DNA of 64,000 nucleotides from Williamsia muralis (lineage in GTDB: Bacteria; Actinomycetota; Actinomycetes; Mycobacteriales; Mycobacteriaceae), in the NCBI RefSeq assembly GCF_002735905.1, contig NZ_PEBD01000010.1, positions 248,001-312,000 on the forward strand, written 5' to 3'. Positions within the stretch are counted from its first letter, which is position 1. Each line of letters starts with the position of its first letter. The translations under genes and the position numbers were made by a program. Under the pieces are notes generated by a model. It searched no databases. It was not told where the DNA came from and saw only the letters and a list, made by a program, of their open reading frames with translations. Below, one piece after another: positions 25,635-34,572 of this stretch.

Positions 25635-26552
25635 GTGAAGGTTCGCATTGGAGTCGGAGTTGTCTCGTCCACGGACCGGTCGCTCGCAGCAGGTCCCGCC
25701 CTGGCGGAGCTCGTCGACGAGTCCGAACGACGTGGCATCGACTCGCTGTGGCTGTCGGATCAGGCCTCATCTGCACACCATGTCGATCCGCTGATCGGAT
25801 TGGCCTACGCCGCGGGCCGGACCGAGAAGTTGAAACTCGGCACCGGGGTGCTGGTCCTGCCCGGCCGCAACCCTGCGCTGGTCGCCGCACAGTTGGCCGG
25901 CCTCGCAGCGACCGCTCCGGGCCGGGTTCTCCCGGCGTTCGGCGTTCAACCCGCGACGGTGTCCGACCGGACGATGTACCCCGTACCGCCCGGTCTACGC
26001 GGCGCAGTCTTCGAGGAGGCACTCTCCGTGGTGAGGGCGTTGCTCACCGAACCGTTGGTGACCTTCGAGGGCAAGTTCTTTCACCTCGACGAGGCGACTG
26101 TGGGGCCACCCCCGGCAAAACCGCTCGACTTGTGGCTCGGCGGGCGCCTCCCGGTCAGCATGAATCGGATCGGGCGACTGGCCGACGGGTGGCTGGGCAG
26201 CTTCGTCAGTCCCGGCGAGGCCGCCGACTGTCGACGGCAGATCGAAGCCGCTGCCTCAGAAGCCGGCCGGGAGGTCGAGCCCGATCACTACGGCACGAAT
26301 CTCATTGTCGCACCGCAGGGTACCGACGACACCGCCGTCGACACCGTGATCGCCGCTGTTGCACGTCGGCGAAAGGATCTCGCCGATCCGCAGCGCCTGG
26401 TGTGCCGTGGCTGGGACGAGGCCCGTTCCGAACTCGGCCGTTTCGTCGACGCCGGTATCACCAAGTTCGTGGTGCGCCCGGTGGTGCCCGTCGAGTCGAT
26501 CGCCGAGTTCCTCGACCAGATGGCCGACGAATTGCTGCCCCTGCAAACCTGA
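25635..26552 (+). CDS. LLM-class oxidoreductase (F420-dependent type)
   Basis: Luciferase-like TIM-barrel enzyme of 305 residues, probably F420- or FMN-dependent. Features are RIGVGVVSS, WLSDQASSAHHVDP, LKLGTGVLVLPGRNPALVA, VTFEGKFFHL and PPPAKPLDLWLGG. GTG 25635 starts exactly at the first barrel strand. The 41-base gap from the flavoprotein gene allows read-through from the Nit1C-like operon, but its role there is unknown. It converges on the DUF222/HNH gene. Confidence 0.88.
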   Translation: MKVRIGVGVVSSTDRSLAAGPALAELVDESERRGIDSLWLSDQASSAHHVDPLIGLAYAAGRTEKLKLGTGVLVLPGRNPALVAAQLAGLAATAPGRVLPAFGVQPATVSDRTMYPVPPGLRGAVFEEALSVVRALLTEPLVTFEGKFFHLDEATVGPPPAKPLDLWLGGRLPVSMNRIGRLADGWLGSFVSPGEAADCRRQIEAAASEAGREVEPDHYGTNLIVAPQGTDDTAVDTVIAAVARRRKDLADPQRLVCRGWDEARSELGRFVDAGITKFVVRPVVPVESIAEFLDQMADELLPLQT

Positions 26553-26628
26553 GCACCCAACTCGCCTTCACACTATGGAGTTGTCAAAGAGCAGATCAGG
26601 TCAGTTGGCGACGGTGTAGGCGAGCGTT

Positions 26629-27948
26629 CTAGGCTGCTGCCGGCGTGTTGGTGGTCCGGTGTTGCGCAGGTATCGGGTTTTGTTCGCGGTCAACACTTAT
26701 GGGCGGCGTGAACCACGGATGCCCATCGTTGCCGATGGCGACGGACCATCCGTGGTGGTGGATCATCCGGTGATGGTGCCGGCACAGTAGGACGGTATTG
26801 CTGAGGCTGGTGCTCCCGCCGGCTGACCAGTGCTTGATGTGGTGGGCATCGGTCCATCCGGCGGGCCGCCCGCAGCCGGGGAATGCGCACCCGCAGTCGC
26901 GTGCCAGCAACGCTTTACGGATTGCCGGGGTGACCGTGCGATGCTCCCGGCCTACATCAAGCGGTACCCGCTCACCGTTCAAGATCATCGACGTCAACGT
27001 CGCATCGCAGGCCAGCATCTGCGCCGCTCGGCCACTGATCGGACCCATCCACTGCAACCGGAACGCGGACCGAAACCCCTTGTCGTCGAGGAAACGGGTG
27101 TATTCGTCGGCCGGCGCGGCCGGATCAGGTGGCGCTGCACCTTCCCCGGCCAACTCGCGGGCATCAACGGTCATCGTCAGATGAGGACGCACACCACCGA
27201 CCGTGGGCCGATCTTCGGCCTGCAGGTACGCATCGATCAACCGCTCGAGCCCCTCCGCCATTCGTTGCGCCGTCGATCGATGGTCAGGTGTGCCGTTCTC
27301 GTCCGGAATCGGCCGAGTCAGGGGGTCGAGGCCCGTCAACAGCTTCTCGCCGAGAATCGCATCGACATCGAACCTGCCGCGCATCCGCCCATCGGGACTC
27401 TGGCCCAGCGACAGCGTGTTCAGTTCGGTGTTCTCGGCCACCGGCACGCCGCCGGAATCTACAGCCAGGGCGAACGCGTCTCCCCGGGCTCGTTTCCCGA
27501 TCTCGGCAGGCGTGGCACCCGACCACGCCTGCCCCAACAGACGATTCACGCATGCTTCACGCGCCGGGCCAGGCAACTGCGCCACAGCACGTTCAACATG
27601 TGCGATACCCCGCACGATCGCATCGACCTGCTCGCCCGAGAAATCACCATCCGCAGCGTGATCGGCCACACGGGGCAGCGACACCAACGCCCGGCCGACC
27701 CGCACCATCCGGTGTGCGCACCCCGGCGCCAGCCCACCGGCCATCAGCAACGACGCGGTAGACGACTCACCAGATCTCTTGGCCACGCCCCGACGGTCCA
27801 GTGCGCCCACCCACACCGACAAGACGTGATCAACGAGATGGCGAATCTTGATCAACGCCACCACCTGTCCGGCCAATTCATCATCGGCCTCAGGTGGTGA
27901 CCCCTGCGCGACCACAGCCAGCGCTGTGCGGATTCCCCCGATATCCAT
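26629..27948 (-). CDS. DUF222 / HNH endonuclease domain protein (13E12-repeat family)
   Basis: A 439-residue actinobacterial repeat-family protein. The N-terminal DUF222 region spans about residues 15-300. The C-terminal HNH module has CGCAFPGCGRPAGWTDAHHI with metal-site Cys pairs, then NTVLLCRHHHRMIHHHGW. The family is widespread and often SOS-induced, with unknown targets. ATG 27948 was chosen because the alternative GTG at 27981 lies inside the candidate LexA box. A second family member with low similarity is at 55254. Confidence 0.9.
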   Translation of the reverse strand: MDIGGIRTALAVVAQGSPPEADDELAGQVVALIKIRHLVDHVLSVWVGALDRRGVAKRSGESSTASLLMAGGLAPGCAHRMVRVGRALVSLPRVADHAADGDFSGEQVDAIVRGIAHVERAVAQLPGPAREACVNRLLGQAWSGATPAEIGKRARGDAFALAVDSGGVPVAENTELNTLSLGQSPDGRMRGRFDVDAILGEKLLTGLDPLTRPIPDENGTPDHRSTAQRMAEGLERLIDAYLQAEDRPTVGGVRPHLTMTVDARELAGEGAAPPDPAAPADEYTRFLDDKGFRSAFRLQWMGPISGRAAQMLACDATLTSMILNGERVPLDVGREHRTVTPAIRKALLARDCGCAFPGCGRPAGWTDAHHIKHWSAGGSTSLSNTVLLCRHHHRMIHHHGWSVAIGNDGHPWFTPPISVDREQNPIPAQHRTTNTPAAA

Positions 27949-27975
27949 GACGCAACGATAGAACAAACAAGTCGT

Positions 27976-27991
27976 TCGCACAAGTGTTCGA
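27976..27991. promoter_or_regulatory. LexA/SOS box, one mismatch
   Basis: TCGCACAAGTGTTCGA differs by one base from the actinobacterial LexA consensus TCGAAC-N4-GTTCGA. It lies 27 bases before the DUF222/HNH start at 27948. A perfect copy precedes the other family member at 56868. Confidence 0.75.
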
Positions 27992-28386
27992 AAGTATTGA
28001 TCATGTTGCAGTCCAACGCCTTTGAAGGGAAGGACTTCACCGAATCGTCCAGTCTAACGACCAGGTCTGACATCGTGCCGGGGCCGGCAGGCCAGACCGT
28101 GCGGCATCAAGGCATCAAGGCCTCAAGGGGGCCCGCCACCTGTGACCGGGTAGCCGTTGCGGGCGCCTCTGCACTCATCGGTCGGGCGGATCGATTGTCC
28201 GGTGACCTCTCAAATCGTGCCCACGCGGCCCACGCAGACCCCCCGATTGAACGGAAGTGATTGGCAGAGGCAAACATTCGGACTGGAAACCAAACGTTCA
28301 GCCTGCTACCCGTTTGCTGACGAACCCGGTTTGTCGGTGCTGTGTTGCATCATGTCGACACGCGAGTACAGAAGGAAGGTGACGTC
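27992..28386. other. 395-base intergenic region with a short repeat and a leader frame
   Basis: Three 8-bp units (GGCATCAA twice, GGCCTCAA) at 28103-28126. A 12-codon frame, MSTREYRRKVTS, runs from ATG 28352 to a TGA at 28388-28390 that overlaps the start of the NmrA-like gene as ATGA and contains its ribosome site. It may be a coupling leader or chance. Nothing else is evident. Confidence 0.5.
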
Positions 28387-29271
28387 ATGACGATTGTGGT
28401 GACAACCCCAACCGGTCGGGTCGGGTCGCGAGTGACGCAACTGCTCATCCAGGCTGGGGTGCGTCCGAGATTGCTGGTGCGGGATGCCGCGAAAGTCGCA
28501 GCCGCAGTACGTACAAAGGCGGACATCGCGGAGGTGGACCTCGGCGACGCCCCCGCGGTCGCGCGGGCCTGCTCAGGGGCGCGGGCACTGTACTGGGTCG
28601 ATCCGCCGACCCACGACGATGACCCGGTTGCGGGATATGACCGCATGGGTGCCAGCGCCGCCCGCGCCATCGTGGAGTGCGGCATCGAGCGCGTGGTGTT
28701 CCAGAGCAGCGTCGGCGCAGAGGCAAGGCATGGTTTCGGTGAGATCGACGGGCTGGCGAAGACCGAGGAGCGCCTGGACGGCACCGGCGCTGCTGTCACT
28801 CACTTGCGATGTGGGTATTTCTTCACGAACTTGTTGATGGACCTGGAGAGCCTACGGAATGGGGTTCTCGCCACCACGCTGCCTCTCGATCAACGGATTT
28901 CGTTTGTCGACCCCCGAGATGTCGGCGATGTGGCTGTCGCTCGACTCCTGTCGGTTGATTGGGTGGGGCGCCATACGCAAGGCGTCCTGGGTTCGGCCGA
29001 CTTGTCGTTCAGCGAGGTTGCAGACATTCTGTCCGCCGCGTCGGGCCGCGAGATCGCTGCCCGGCGGGTATCGGATGATGTTGTGGCACAGCAACTCGCG
29101 GGATTCGGGATGACGGCCGCCCAGGTGGACGGGGTTGTCGGCATGTTGCGTGGCTTCCGTGGCAACTTCTCGCCCGAGAACCCACGCGGCGTCATCAGCA
29201 CCACCCCGACCACGCTGGAGTCGTGGGCATATTCGGTACTGCGGCCGGCCTTGATCGCGATGGACGGGTGA
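28387..29271 (+). CDS. NmrA-like NAD(P)-binding protein
   Basis: Rossmann-fold protein of 294 residues: VVTTPTGRVGSRVTQLLIQAG, then LYWVDPPTH, VVFQSSVGA, and FVDPRDVGDVAVARLL. The first glycine motif (TGRVGS) fits the NmrA/HSCARG family, which sense redox state or reduce quinones. AGGAAGG lies 8 bases before ATG 28387. No active-site Tyr-x3-Lys is obvious, so a sensor role is as likely as an enzyme role. Confidence 0.87.
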   Translation: MTIVVTTPTGRVGSRVTQLLIQAGVRPRLLVRDAAKVAAAVRTKADIAEVDLGDAPAVARACSGARALYWVDPPTHDDDPVAGYDRMGASAARAIVECGIERVVFQSSVGAEARHGFGEIDGLAKTEERLDGTGAAVTHLRCGYFFTNLLMDLESLRNGVLATTLPLDQRISFVDPRDVGDVAVARLLSVDWVGRHTQGVLGSADLSFSEVADILSAASGREIAARRVSDDVVAQQLAGFGMTAAQVDGVVGMLRGFRGNFSPENPRGVISTTPTTLESWAYSVLRPALIAMDG

Positions 29272-29454
29272 TGGGTCAGTCCGCCTCTGCCGCCGCCACC
29301 TTGTCCACGAAATCGGTGGCGGGCGGAATGGGGTGACCACATCGACCAATACGCCGTCGGTCCGTCGACAATGAAGAGGTCGTCCGCATGCTCGATGAAT
29401 TGAGGTCTCGACCGACTTCAGCCTCGATCCCCGGCCGGCCTTAGGATGGGCGAC

Positions 29455-30570
29455 ATGGTGATGGCTGACCGGCCCGAGGTCCAGACGGCGTCCATGCCGG
29501 TTACTGCTCTGACTGTCGTCGGGCTGGCGGAGAGCTTGCTCAATGGTCTTGCCAGAGTGCCCTTTCGACGCCCGTGGCAGGGTCCCGGCGGTTTGCTGGA
29601 CAACCTGGGGCAGTCGGTCACCCGCCAGGTTGTCCGATCGTTCATGGGTTACTCGATGGGGCTGCCCATCGAGGAGTTCAGGTCGATGGAGAAGATCCTC
29701 GACGACATCTGCCGAGTCGTCATGCCGCCGTTCATCGAACTCACCGACAGCGTCGAGATCACAAACGACACGATCGGCGGAGTCGACGGCATCTGGTGTC
29801 GCGCCAAAGCCAGTTCGGATGCCTACGTGGACAATTCCGACGACAAGCAGACGATCGGCGCCACCATCCTCTACCTGCACGGCGGTGGATACATCGGCAC
29901 GTCCCCGATCATGTACGCAGCATTCGCCGCATCGCTGGTGAAGAACACTGGTTATGAGGTGTTCATCGCCGACTACCGGATGGCACCGGAGTTCCCGTTC
30001 CCCGCCGGTGTGCACGACGCGGCAGACGTCTTCCAGGGTCTTCTCGACCGCGGCGTCGACCCGGAGCACCTCGTGGTCGCGGGTGACTCCGGTGGCGGCG
30101 GCCTCGCGACATCCCTGATCTCGTATCTACATTCCCGATCGCTGCCCGTTCCGGCTGCGTTGGCCCTGTTCTCCCCGGAGATCGATCTCGAGCTCGATCA
30201 TCCGTCGATCACCGACAACGCCCAGTACGACATCCTGCCTTGGAACATCCCGGTGACCCCGTACCTGCAGGGCGTCCAGCCGAACGACGAGCGTGTGTCC
30301 GCGGTGTACGCCATGGCAGATCCGGAGTGGTTTCCACCGACATTTGTGTGCTGGGGCGGCGACGAGATGTTTCGCGACGGGATCCGGAAGTTCGCCGACG
30401 GCTTGGACAAAGCCGGGGTCAAGGTGCACGCGATGGAAGAGCGCGGCATGTTCCATGTGTTCCCGATCCTCATGCCGTGGGCTGAGGCATCCAAGCGCGT
30501 GTTCATCGCACTCCACGACCTGGCCGGACGGCACGTCACCCCCGACCACGACGCCGAACAGACCCACTGA
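29455..30570 (+). CDS. Alpha/beta hydrolase, hormone-sensitive-lipase-type esterase
   Basis: Carboxylesterase of about 371 residues. The oxyanion motif is LYLHGGGYIGTS; the nucleophile elbow is VVAGDSGGGGLATS; the acid and base are probably in FVCWGGDEMFRDG and GMFHVFPIL. The N-terminal 100 residues form a cap with GLLDNLGQSVTRQVVRSFMGY. ATG 29455 (MVMADRPE) has TTAGGA at a normal distance; ATG 29446 and 29461 are in frame alternatives. It is convergent with the YchJ gene. Confidence 0.88.
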   Translation: MVMADRPEVQTASMPVTALTVVGLAESLLNGLARVPFRRPWQGPGGLLDNLGQSVTRQVVRSFMGYSMGLPIEEFRSMEKILDDICRVVMPPFIELTDSVEITNDTIGGVDGIWCRAKASSDAYVDNSDDKQTIGATILYLHGGGYIGTSPIMYAAFAASLVKNTGYEVFIADYRMAPEFPFPAGVHDAADVFQGLLDRGVDPEHLVVAGDSGGGGLATSLISYLHSRSLPVPAALALFSPEIDLELDHPSITDNAQYDILPWNIPVTPYLQGVQPNDERVSAVYAMADPEWFPPTFVCWGGDEMFRDGIRKFADGLDKAGVKVHAMEERGMFHVFPILMPWAEASKRVFIALHDLAGRHVTPDHDAEQTH

Positions 30571-30583
30571 GACGTATAGGTGG

Positions 30584-30991
30584 TCAGTTCGGCGCGACCA
30601 CACCGTCGACGTACACCCAGCGACCTTCGTGTCTCTCGAACCGGCTCCGTTCATGCAACGTGCCCGCGCCCGAACCTTTGATCCGGTAGAACGCGGTGAA
30701 CTCCACCTCGCCGACGGAATCGAACAGCGACCCGTGCGACGTTGACTCGACGTCGAGTCGGTACCACCGCGTCGAGGCGTCGAGGTCCACCACCTCGGGC
30801 CGGGTACGGGGATGCCAGCTGTGCAGTAGGTAGTCCGCGTCACCCACGGCGAACGCACTGAACCGAGAACGCATCAGAGCCTCGGCGGTCGGCGGTTTAC
30901 GGATCCGGGACACCAGAGGTCCGCAGCAGTCGTCCCAGATCAGGCCACTGGTACACGGACAACGCCGGGGGCTGGATGGAGGACGGGTCAC
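30584..30991 (-). CDS. YchJ family protein (SEC-C metal-binding, UPF0225)
   Basis: A 135-residue protein. The N-terminal zinc motif CPCTSGLIWDDCCGP is followed by the family segment TAEALMRSRFSAFAVGDADYLLHSWHP and a NTF2-like beta core ending RWVYVDGVV. Its length fits the family. Role unknown; SEC-C motifs bind zinc and often mediate contact with translation or secretion factors. Confidence 0.93.
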   Translation of the reverse strand: MTRPPSSPRRCPCTSGLIWDDCCGPLVSRIRKPPTAEALMRSRFSAFAVGDADYLLHSWHPRTRPEVVDLDASTRWYRLDVESTSHGSLFDSVGEVEFTAFYRIKGSGAGTLHERSRFERHEGRWVYVDGVVAPN

Positions 30992-31088
30992 CGGGTCAGA
31001 TTAGGCGACGGGTGCGACTTTCCGGGGTGCGGCTTTGCCGAGGTATCACCGGCCGTGAATGGAAGAGCCTGCAAAACGACCGCGTCGA

Positions 31089-31541
31089 TCAAAATCGCCG
31101 AATCATTACATCGTTGTCGCGGGTGAACCCATGCCGTGAATACAGCGGTATTGACAGCTCGGTGGGGGAGAGAATCACTTTGCGGTATCCGCGATGCTCT
31201 GCATTGCGGAGAACGCAGTCGACCAGCTGCGCGCCGATTCCGGCGCCTCGGTAGTCGGGCCGTACATAAAGGTGGCCGAGATAGCCCCAGCTGCCGGTTG
31301 CGCTGGTCCTGGGGCTCGGCATTCGCGTGTATTCGGTCAGGCACACCATTCCGACGGCCTGGTCCGGTGCGTGCGCAACCCAGACTGTGCGTTGGGGGTC
31401 GTCGGTCCATGACCTGACGGCCGCGGTGAGACTGGGTTCACCACGCCATGGGCCGATGGCATCGTCAGATTCCTGTGCCCACGACCATCTGAGCTCGGCT
31501 ACAGCGGATGCCGCCGGGCTGTCAGTAATCAGAATCGACAA
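31089..31541 (-). CDS. GNAT family N-acetyltransferase
   Basis: Acetyl-CoA-dependent acyltransferase of 150 residues. The CoA loop is LYVRPDYRGAGIGAQLV, and the fold ends with IPLYSRHGFTRDNDVMI. Only a TTG start at 31541 gives the full first strand (SILITD); GGGG lies about 10 bases upstream. The acceptor is unknown. A perfect 28-bp palindrome lies 25 bases upstream of the start. Confidence 0.88.
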   Translation of the reverse strand: MSILITDSPAASAVAELRWSWAQESDDAIGPWRGEPSLTAAVRSWTDDPQRTVWVAHAPDQAVGMVCLTEYTRMPSPRTSATGSWGYLGHLYVRPDYRGAGIGAQLVDCVLRNAEHRGYRKVILSPTELSIPLYSRHGFTRDNDVMIRRF

Positions 31542-31566
31542 GGTTTTAGACCCCTAGAAGACAACC

Positions 31567-31594
31567 ATGCCCCGCTCTGTACAGAGCGGGGCAT
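31567..31594. terminator. Perfect 28-bp palindrome, likely terminator of the small peptide gene
   Basis: ATGCCCCGCTCTGT and ACAGAGCGGGGCAT are exact complements with no spacer, so RNA would form a 12-bp stem with a tight loop. On the minus strand it lies 80 bases past the 28-residue peptide gene and is followed by GGTTGTCTTCT. It could instead be an operator for the acetyltransferase gene. Confidence 0.7.
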
Positions 31595-31674
31595 GATGCA
31601 AAACCGTTCGATCCGGCCGTGACGGGTTGAACCCGAGGACGCGGATCGGGGCAAGCGTCGGTTCGAGAACCGAA

Positions 31675-31761
31675 TCAGCCTGCGAGGCCGCCGAGGAACT
31701 CAGCGTTGTCGATGAGGAACTGGAAGACGTCAAGCAATGCAAGTTCGAAAGTCGAGGTCAT
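31675..31761 (-). CDS. Unannotated 28-residue acidic amphipathic peptide (peptide A)
   Basis: Too short for usual gene callers. ATG 31761 is preceded by AAAGGAAAG, and the chain reads MTSTFELALLDVFQFLIDNA, then a short EFLGGLAG end. It has four acidic residues and no Lys or Arg, with hydrophobics spaced for an amphipathic helix and no signal peptide. A promoter with a 17-base spacer lies upstream (31812-31840) and a palindromic terminator downstream. Size, acidity and helix pattern recall PorA/PorH channel peptides of Corynebacterium, but I see no clear sequence identity. A similar gene is at 39681. No homology search was possible. Confidence 0.65.
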   Translation of the reverse strand: MTSTFELALLDVFQFLIDNAEFLGGLAG

Positions 31762-31784
31762 GACTTTCCTTTCGTGTTCAGTTG

Positions 31785-31840
31785 GACCGTGGACGGGTTG
31801 ACCACGGTCGGATTACACCGCTGCAGTTCTAGAGTGTGAA
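31785..31840 (-). promoter_or_regulatory. Promoter and operator-like inverted repeat of peptide A
   Basis: On the minus strand: -35 TTCACA (31840-31835), 17-base spacer, -10 TGTAAT (31817-31812). The predicted start (about 31805) falls inside an 8-bp inverted repeat, GACCGTGG with CCACGGTC (31785-31809), which could be an operator at +1 or a 5' RNA stem. Confidence 0.6.
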
Positions 31841-32070
31841 CCCGGATGACATTGTGGCAGCTTCTGCGAGCCACCGCACGACGAGGGCTGCCATGGGCCG
31901 TCGGCGGGCTTTGGTGTCCGTAAGGATTCAATAACATTCTGCGGCAACATAAGTCGCGCCGTCTAATGCCCGTGGTAATGCGGAAGTCGCCTCGTTGTCC
32001 CTTGTCGGCGGCCCACGGGTCACCTGTTGTGCACATTGTTTTAACCTACTGTTATTGATCGTGAACCGAG
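31841..32070. other. Intergenic space upstream of the peptide A promoter
   Basis: With 31762-31840 this makes 309 bases between the peptide A start and the ABC permease stop. I see no convincing gene or terminator in this part. A minus-strand frame covering much of it has a Cys/Arg/His-rich, non-protein-like composition. Confidence 0.6.
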
Positions 32071-34572
32071 CTAAAGGCCTCTGACCTGGCGCTCGAGGCG
32101 TATCGCCCGGCGGGCCGTCAGCGTGATGGCGGCGAAGCCCAGCATGGTCGTGGCTCCGACGACGACCCCGAAGGCCGATGGCGAGAAGAAGGGGAGCGGC
32201 ATGCCCGACACCGCGATCGCGATCCCGGCCAGAGGTGGGTAGGCGATCACCGTGCCCGCGATTGCCGCGACTGCCACCGCGATCAGAGACTCCAGACGGA
32301 TCATGCCGCGTACCTGCCGCGGACCCGCACCGAGCAGCTGCAGCAACGCGAACTCGCGACGCCGCTCCGAGGTCATCAGCACCAGGGTGTTGACCACCGC
32401 GATGCCGAGGAAACCCAGCAGCACCGCTAGCGCCACGACGTTCACCGAGTCCTGCGCCCGCTGGTCCTGCCGAACGGCCTCGGCGAATCCGTCGCTCCTC
32501 ATCACGGTCATGCCACCGGTGGCTTCGATGGCCCGCTGCGCCTCGTCGACCCGCCCTGGTGCCGCCGACACCAACACCTGGTCGACCAGTCCGGTCGTCG
32601 TGTGCTCTCGTACCTGTGCCGCCGGGAGGGTCACGTCGCCGAAGCCGAGACCGCGGTCGTAGGTGGCGACAACCCGTGGTGTGATCACAGCGCCATCGCC
32701 CATCCGTAGCGTCACAGTGTCTCCGACATCCGCGTTCATCGCCGACGACGCGTCGCGGCTGAGCGCCACCGCGCCGTCGGTCAGCTGCTGAAGGTCGCCC
32801 TCCCGGACATCGAGATCCATCGTGGCAGTGGCGCTCGCGGCGTCGATGCCTTGCACGGGATACGCCTCGGTGGTCGGGGCCTCGGAACTGTCCGTGGTGA
32901 ACAGGGCCTTGGTGCGGGTGATCGGGTTCACCGCACGCACCACGTCCATCGAGTCGATCGTCGCGGCGAGTTGGGGGCTGATGCCGCCGGGGCCGGTCAC
33001 AACCAGATCGGCCGTGGTGCCGCTCTCGGATTGGCGTTCGGCTGCTGCGGTCACGGTGCTCTGGCTGAACAGTTGCACCGCCCCGATCGCGATCGCCAAC
33101 GCCAGCGGTGTGATCGCCGCGGCAAGGCGGCGGCCATGGGCATTGAGGTTGGCGGCCGCCAACACCGGCCCGGCCGAACCGGTGCGCAGCATCGGGCCGG
33201 AGAGCACGCGCATGGCGCCCGAGACGAGGGCCGGACCCAGAAGGGCGAGGGCGATGACGAGGAGAACCGCAGATCCCCCGGCACCGGCCATCGCCGCCGG
33301 TCCGGGGATGAAGGCAGGCAGGGTTGCAGTCACCAGCCCGCCCACCCCGGCCGCCAGTCCGAGGATCACGCGGGTCCGGCTCAGCTTCTCCGGCTCGACC
33401 GCTGACTCGCGCAGCGCATCGATGGGGTCGAGGCGAGCCGGTCGTCGAGCGGAGACAGCCGCGGCGAGCCGGGCGGTCGCGACCGCGGCGGCGACTGCGA
33501 CAAGACCCGGGACCGGTCCGTAGGCAAGCGAGAAGTCCGGCGGCACGATCCCGGCGTCGGCGAATCGGCCCCGCAGGACACCGGCCAGCAGGTAGCCGGG
33601 TGCCACTCCCAGAAGTGCCGCCACACAGGCGATGGCCCACGTCTCGGCGCCGATCAGTTTGTGTATCTGACGCGGTGTGGCGCCGGTCGCCCGCAGCAGC
33701 GCGAAGTCGTGGCGGCGCTGCTGGACCGACAACGACAGCGTGCTCGACACGACGAACACAGCGATCATCAACGCCACCCCGGCAAGTGCCGAGCTGAGCG
33801 CCACCAGCTCGCCGCGCGCCGCGCCGATGTCGACGTACTCGGCGTCTGCACGTGCCGCACCGGTGTAGGTGTCCACCTCCACTGCGGGCAGGTGATCACG
33901 AATTCGGGAAGCGAGCGTCTCGGCGTCCACCCCGTCCTGTGCGATCAGACCGATCGTCGCCACCGTGCCGGTATGCGGCCAGAGTTGCTGCATCCGGGCG
34001 TCGTTCAGGAACACTGTCGCCGGGCGGCCACCGGGTTCGGATGTGGATGTGCCGGCCAGACCCACAACGGTGTACGCGTGGGCGACTCCGCCGTGTCGCA
34101 GCGTCACCTTCTGGCCCAGGTCAGCTGCACCCGTCATCACCACCTCGTCCGGTCCGGCCGGTGGGTGACCGGCTGTGATGCTGTACGGCGCGAGAACCGC
34201 CGACGACCATCCGTGCGCATCGAACGCGCGCCCGCTGTCGTCGGTGAGGGGAGCGCTGATGTCGCCGACCGCCGACCCGACGCCGGGTAGCGCCGAGAGT
34301 TCGGCGACCGTCGATTCGGGAAGCCGCGCGCGTTCGACGTAGGGCTGGTCGACGTCTTCGGTGATGTCGAGCGCTTGCGCAGCCCCGACCACCACGTCGG
34401 CGCCGGAAAGGCGGTGCGGTGTGACGCCTCCGCGAATCCCGGACTCGAACAGCACCCCGAGTGCGCATACCAAGAGGGCGGCGGAGAAGACCGTGACGAA
34501 TACGGCCGTGAAGCTGTTGCGATGTTCTCTCAGGTTCGCGGCTGCGATGCTGCCCATGCGTGAACGTTGCAT
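32071..34572 (-). CDS. ABC transporter permease, FtsX/MacB type with ten TM helices
   Basis: Membrane subunit of 833 residues. An N-terminal TM helix, a large extracytoplasmic domain, three TM helices (about 270-385), a second half with repeat TM pairs and extracytoplasmic domain, and three C-terminal TM helices follow the duplicated FtsX-like pattern. RHDFALLRATGATPRQIHKLIG and REFALLQLLGAGPRQVRGMI are the two coupling motifs. It probably exports or extracts lipophilic or peptide substrates. ATG 34572 overlaps the ATPase stop (TGATG). The adjacent two-component system suggests stress-induced expression as in Bce-like modules. Confidence 0.92.
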   Translation of the reverse strand: MQRSRMGSIAAANLREHRNSFTAVFVTVFSAALLVCALGVLFESGIRGGVTPHRLSGADVVVGAAQALDITEDVDQPYVERARLPESTVAELSALPGVGSAVGDISAPLTDDSGRAFDAHGWSSAVLAPYSITAGHPPAGPDEVVMTGAADLGQKVTLRHGGVAHAYTVVGLAGTSTSEPGGRPATVFLNDARMQQLWPHTGTVATIGLIAQDGVDAETLASRIRDHLPAVEVDTYTGAARADAEYVDIGAARGELVALSSALAGVALMIAVFVVSSTLSLSVQQRRHDFALLRATGATPRQIHKLIGAETWAIACVAALLGVAPGYLLAGVLRGRFADAGIVPPDFSLAYGPVPGLVAVAAAVATARLAAAVSARRPARLDPIDALRESAVEPEKLSRTRVILGLAAGVGGLVTATLPAFIPGPAAMAGAGGSAVLLVIALALLGPALVSGAMRVLSGPMLRTGSAGPVLAAANLNAHGRRLAAAITPLALAIAIGAVQLFSQSTVTAAAERQSESGTTADLVVTGPGGISPQLAATIDSMDVVRAVNPITRTKALFTTDSSEAPTTEAYPVQGIDAASATATMDLDVREGDLQQLTDGAVALSRDASSAMNADVGDTVTLRMGDGAVITPRVVATYDRGLGFGDVTLPAAQVREHTTTGLVDQVLVSAAPGRVDEAQRAIEATGGMTVMRSDGFAEAVRQDQRAQDSVNVVALAVLLGFLGIAVVNTLVLMTSERRREFALLQLLGAGPRQVRGMIRLESLIAVAVAAIAGTVIAYPPLAGIAIAVSGMPLPFFSPSAFGVVVGATTMLGFAAITLTARRAIRLERQVRGL

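Noticed and set aside
25153-26022. Large antisense frames over the flavoprotein and LLM genes
   Set aside because: High-GC shadow frames; the sense proteins carry clear family motifs throughout.
31554-31742. A 62-codon minus frame with poly-Ser start
   Set aside because: It overlaps peptide A in another frame, lacks a ribosome site and crosses the perfect palindrome.
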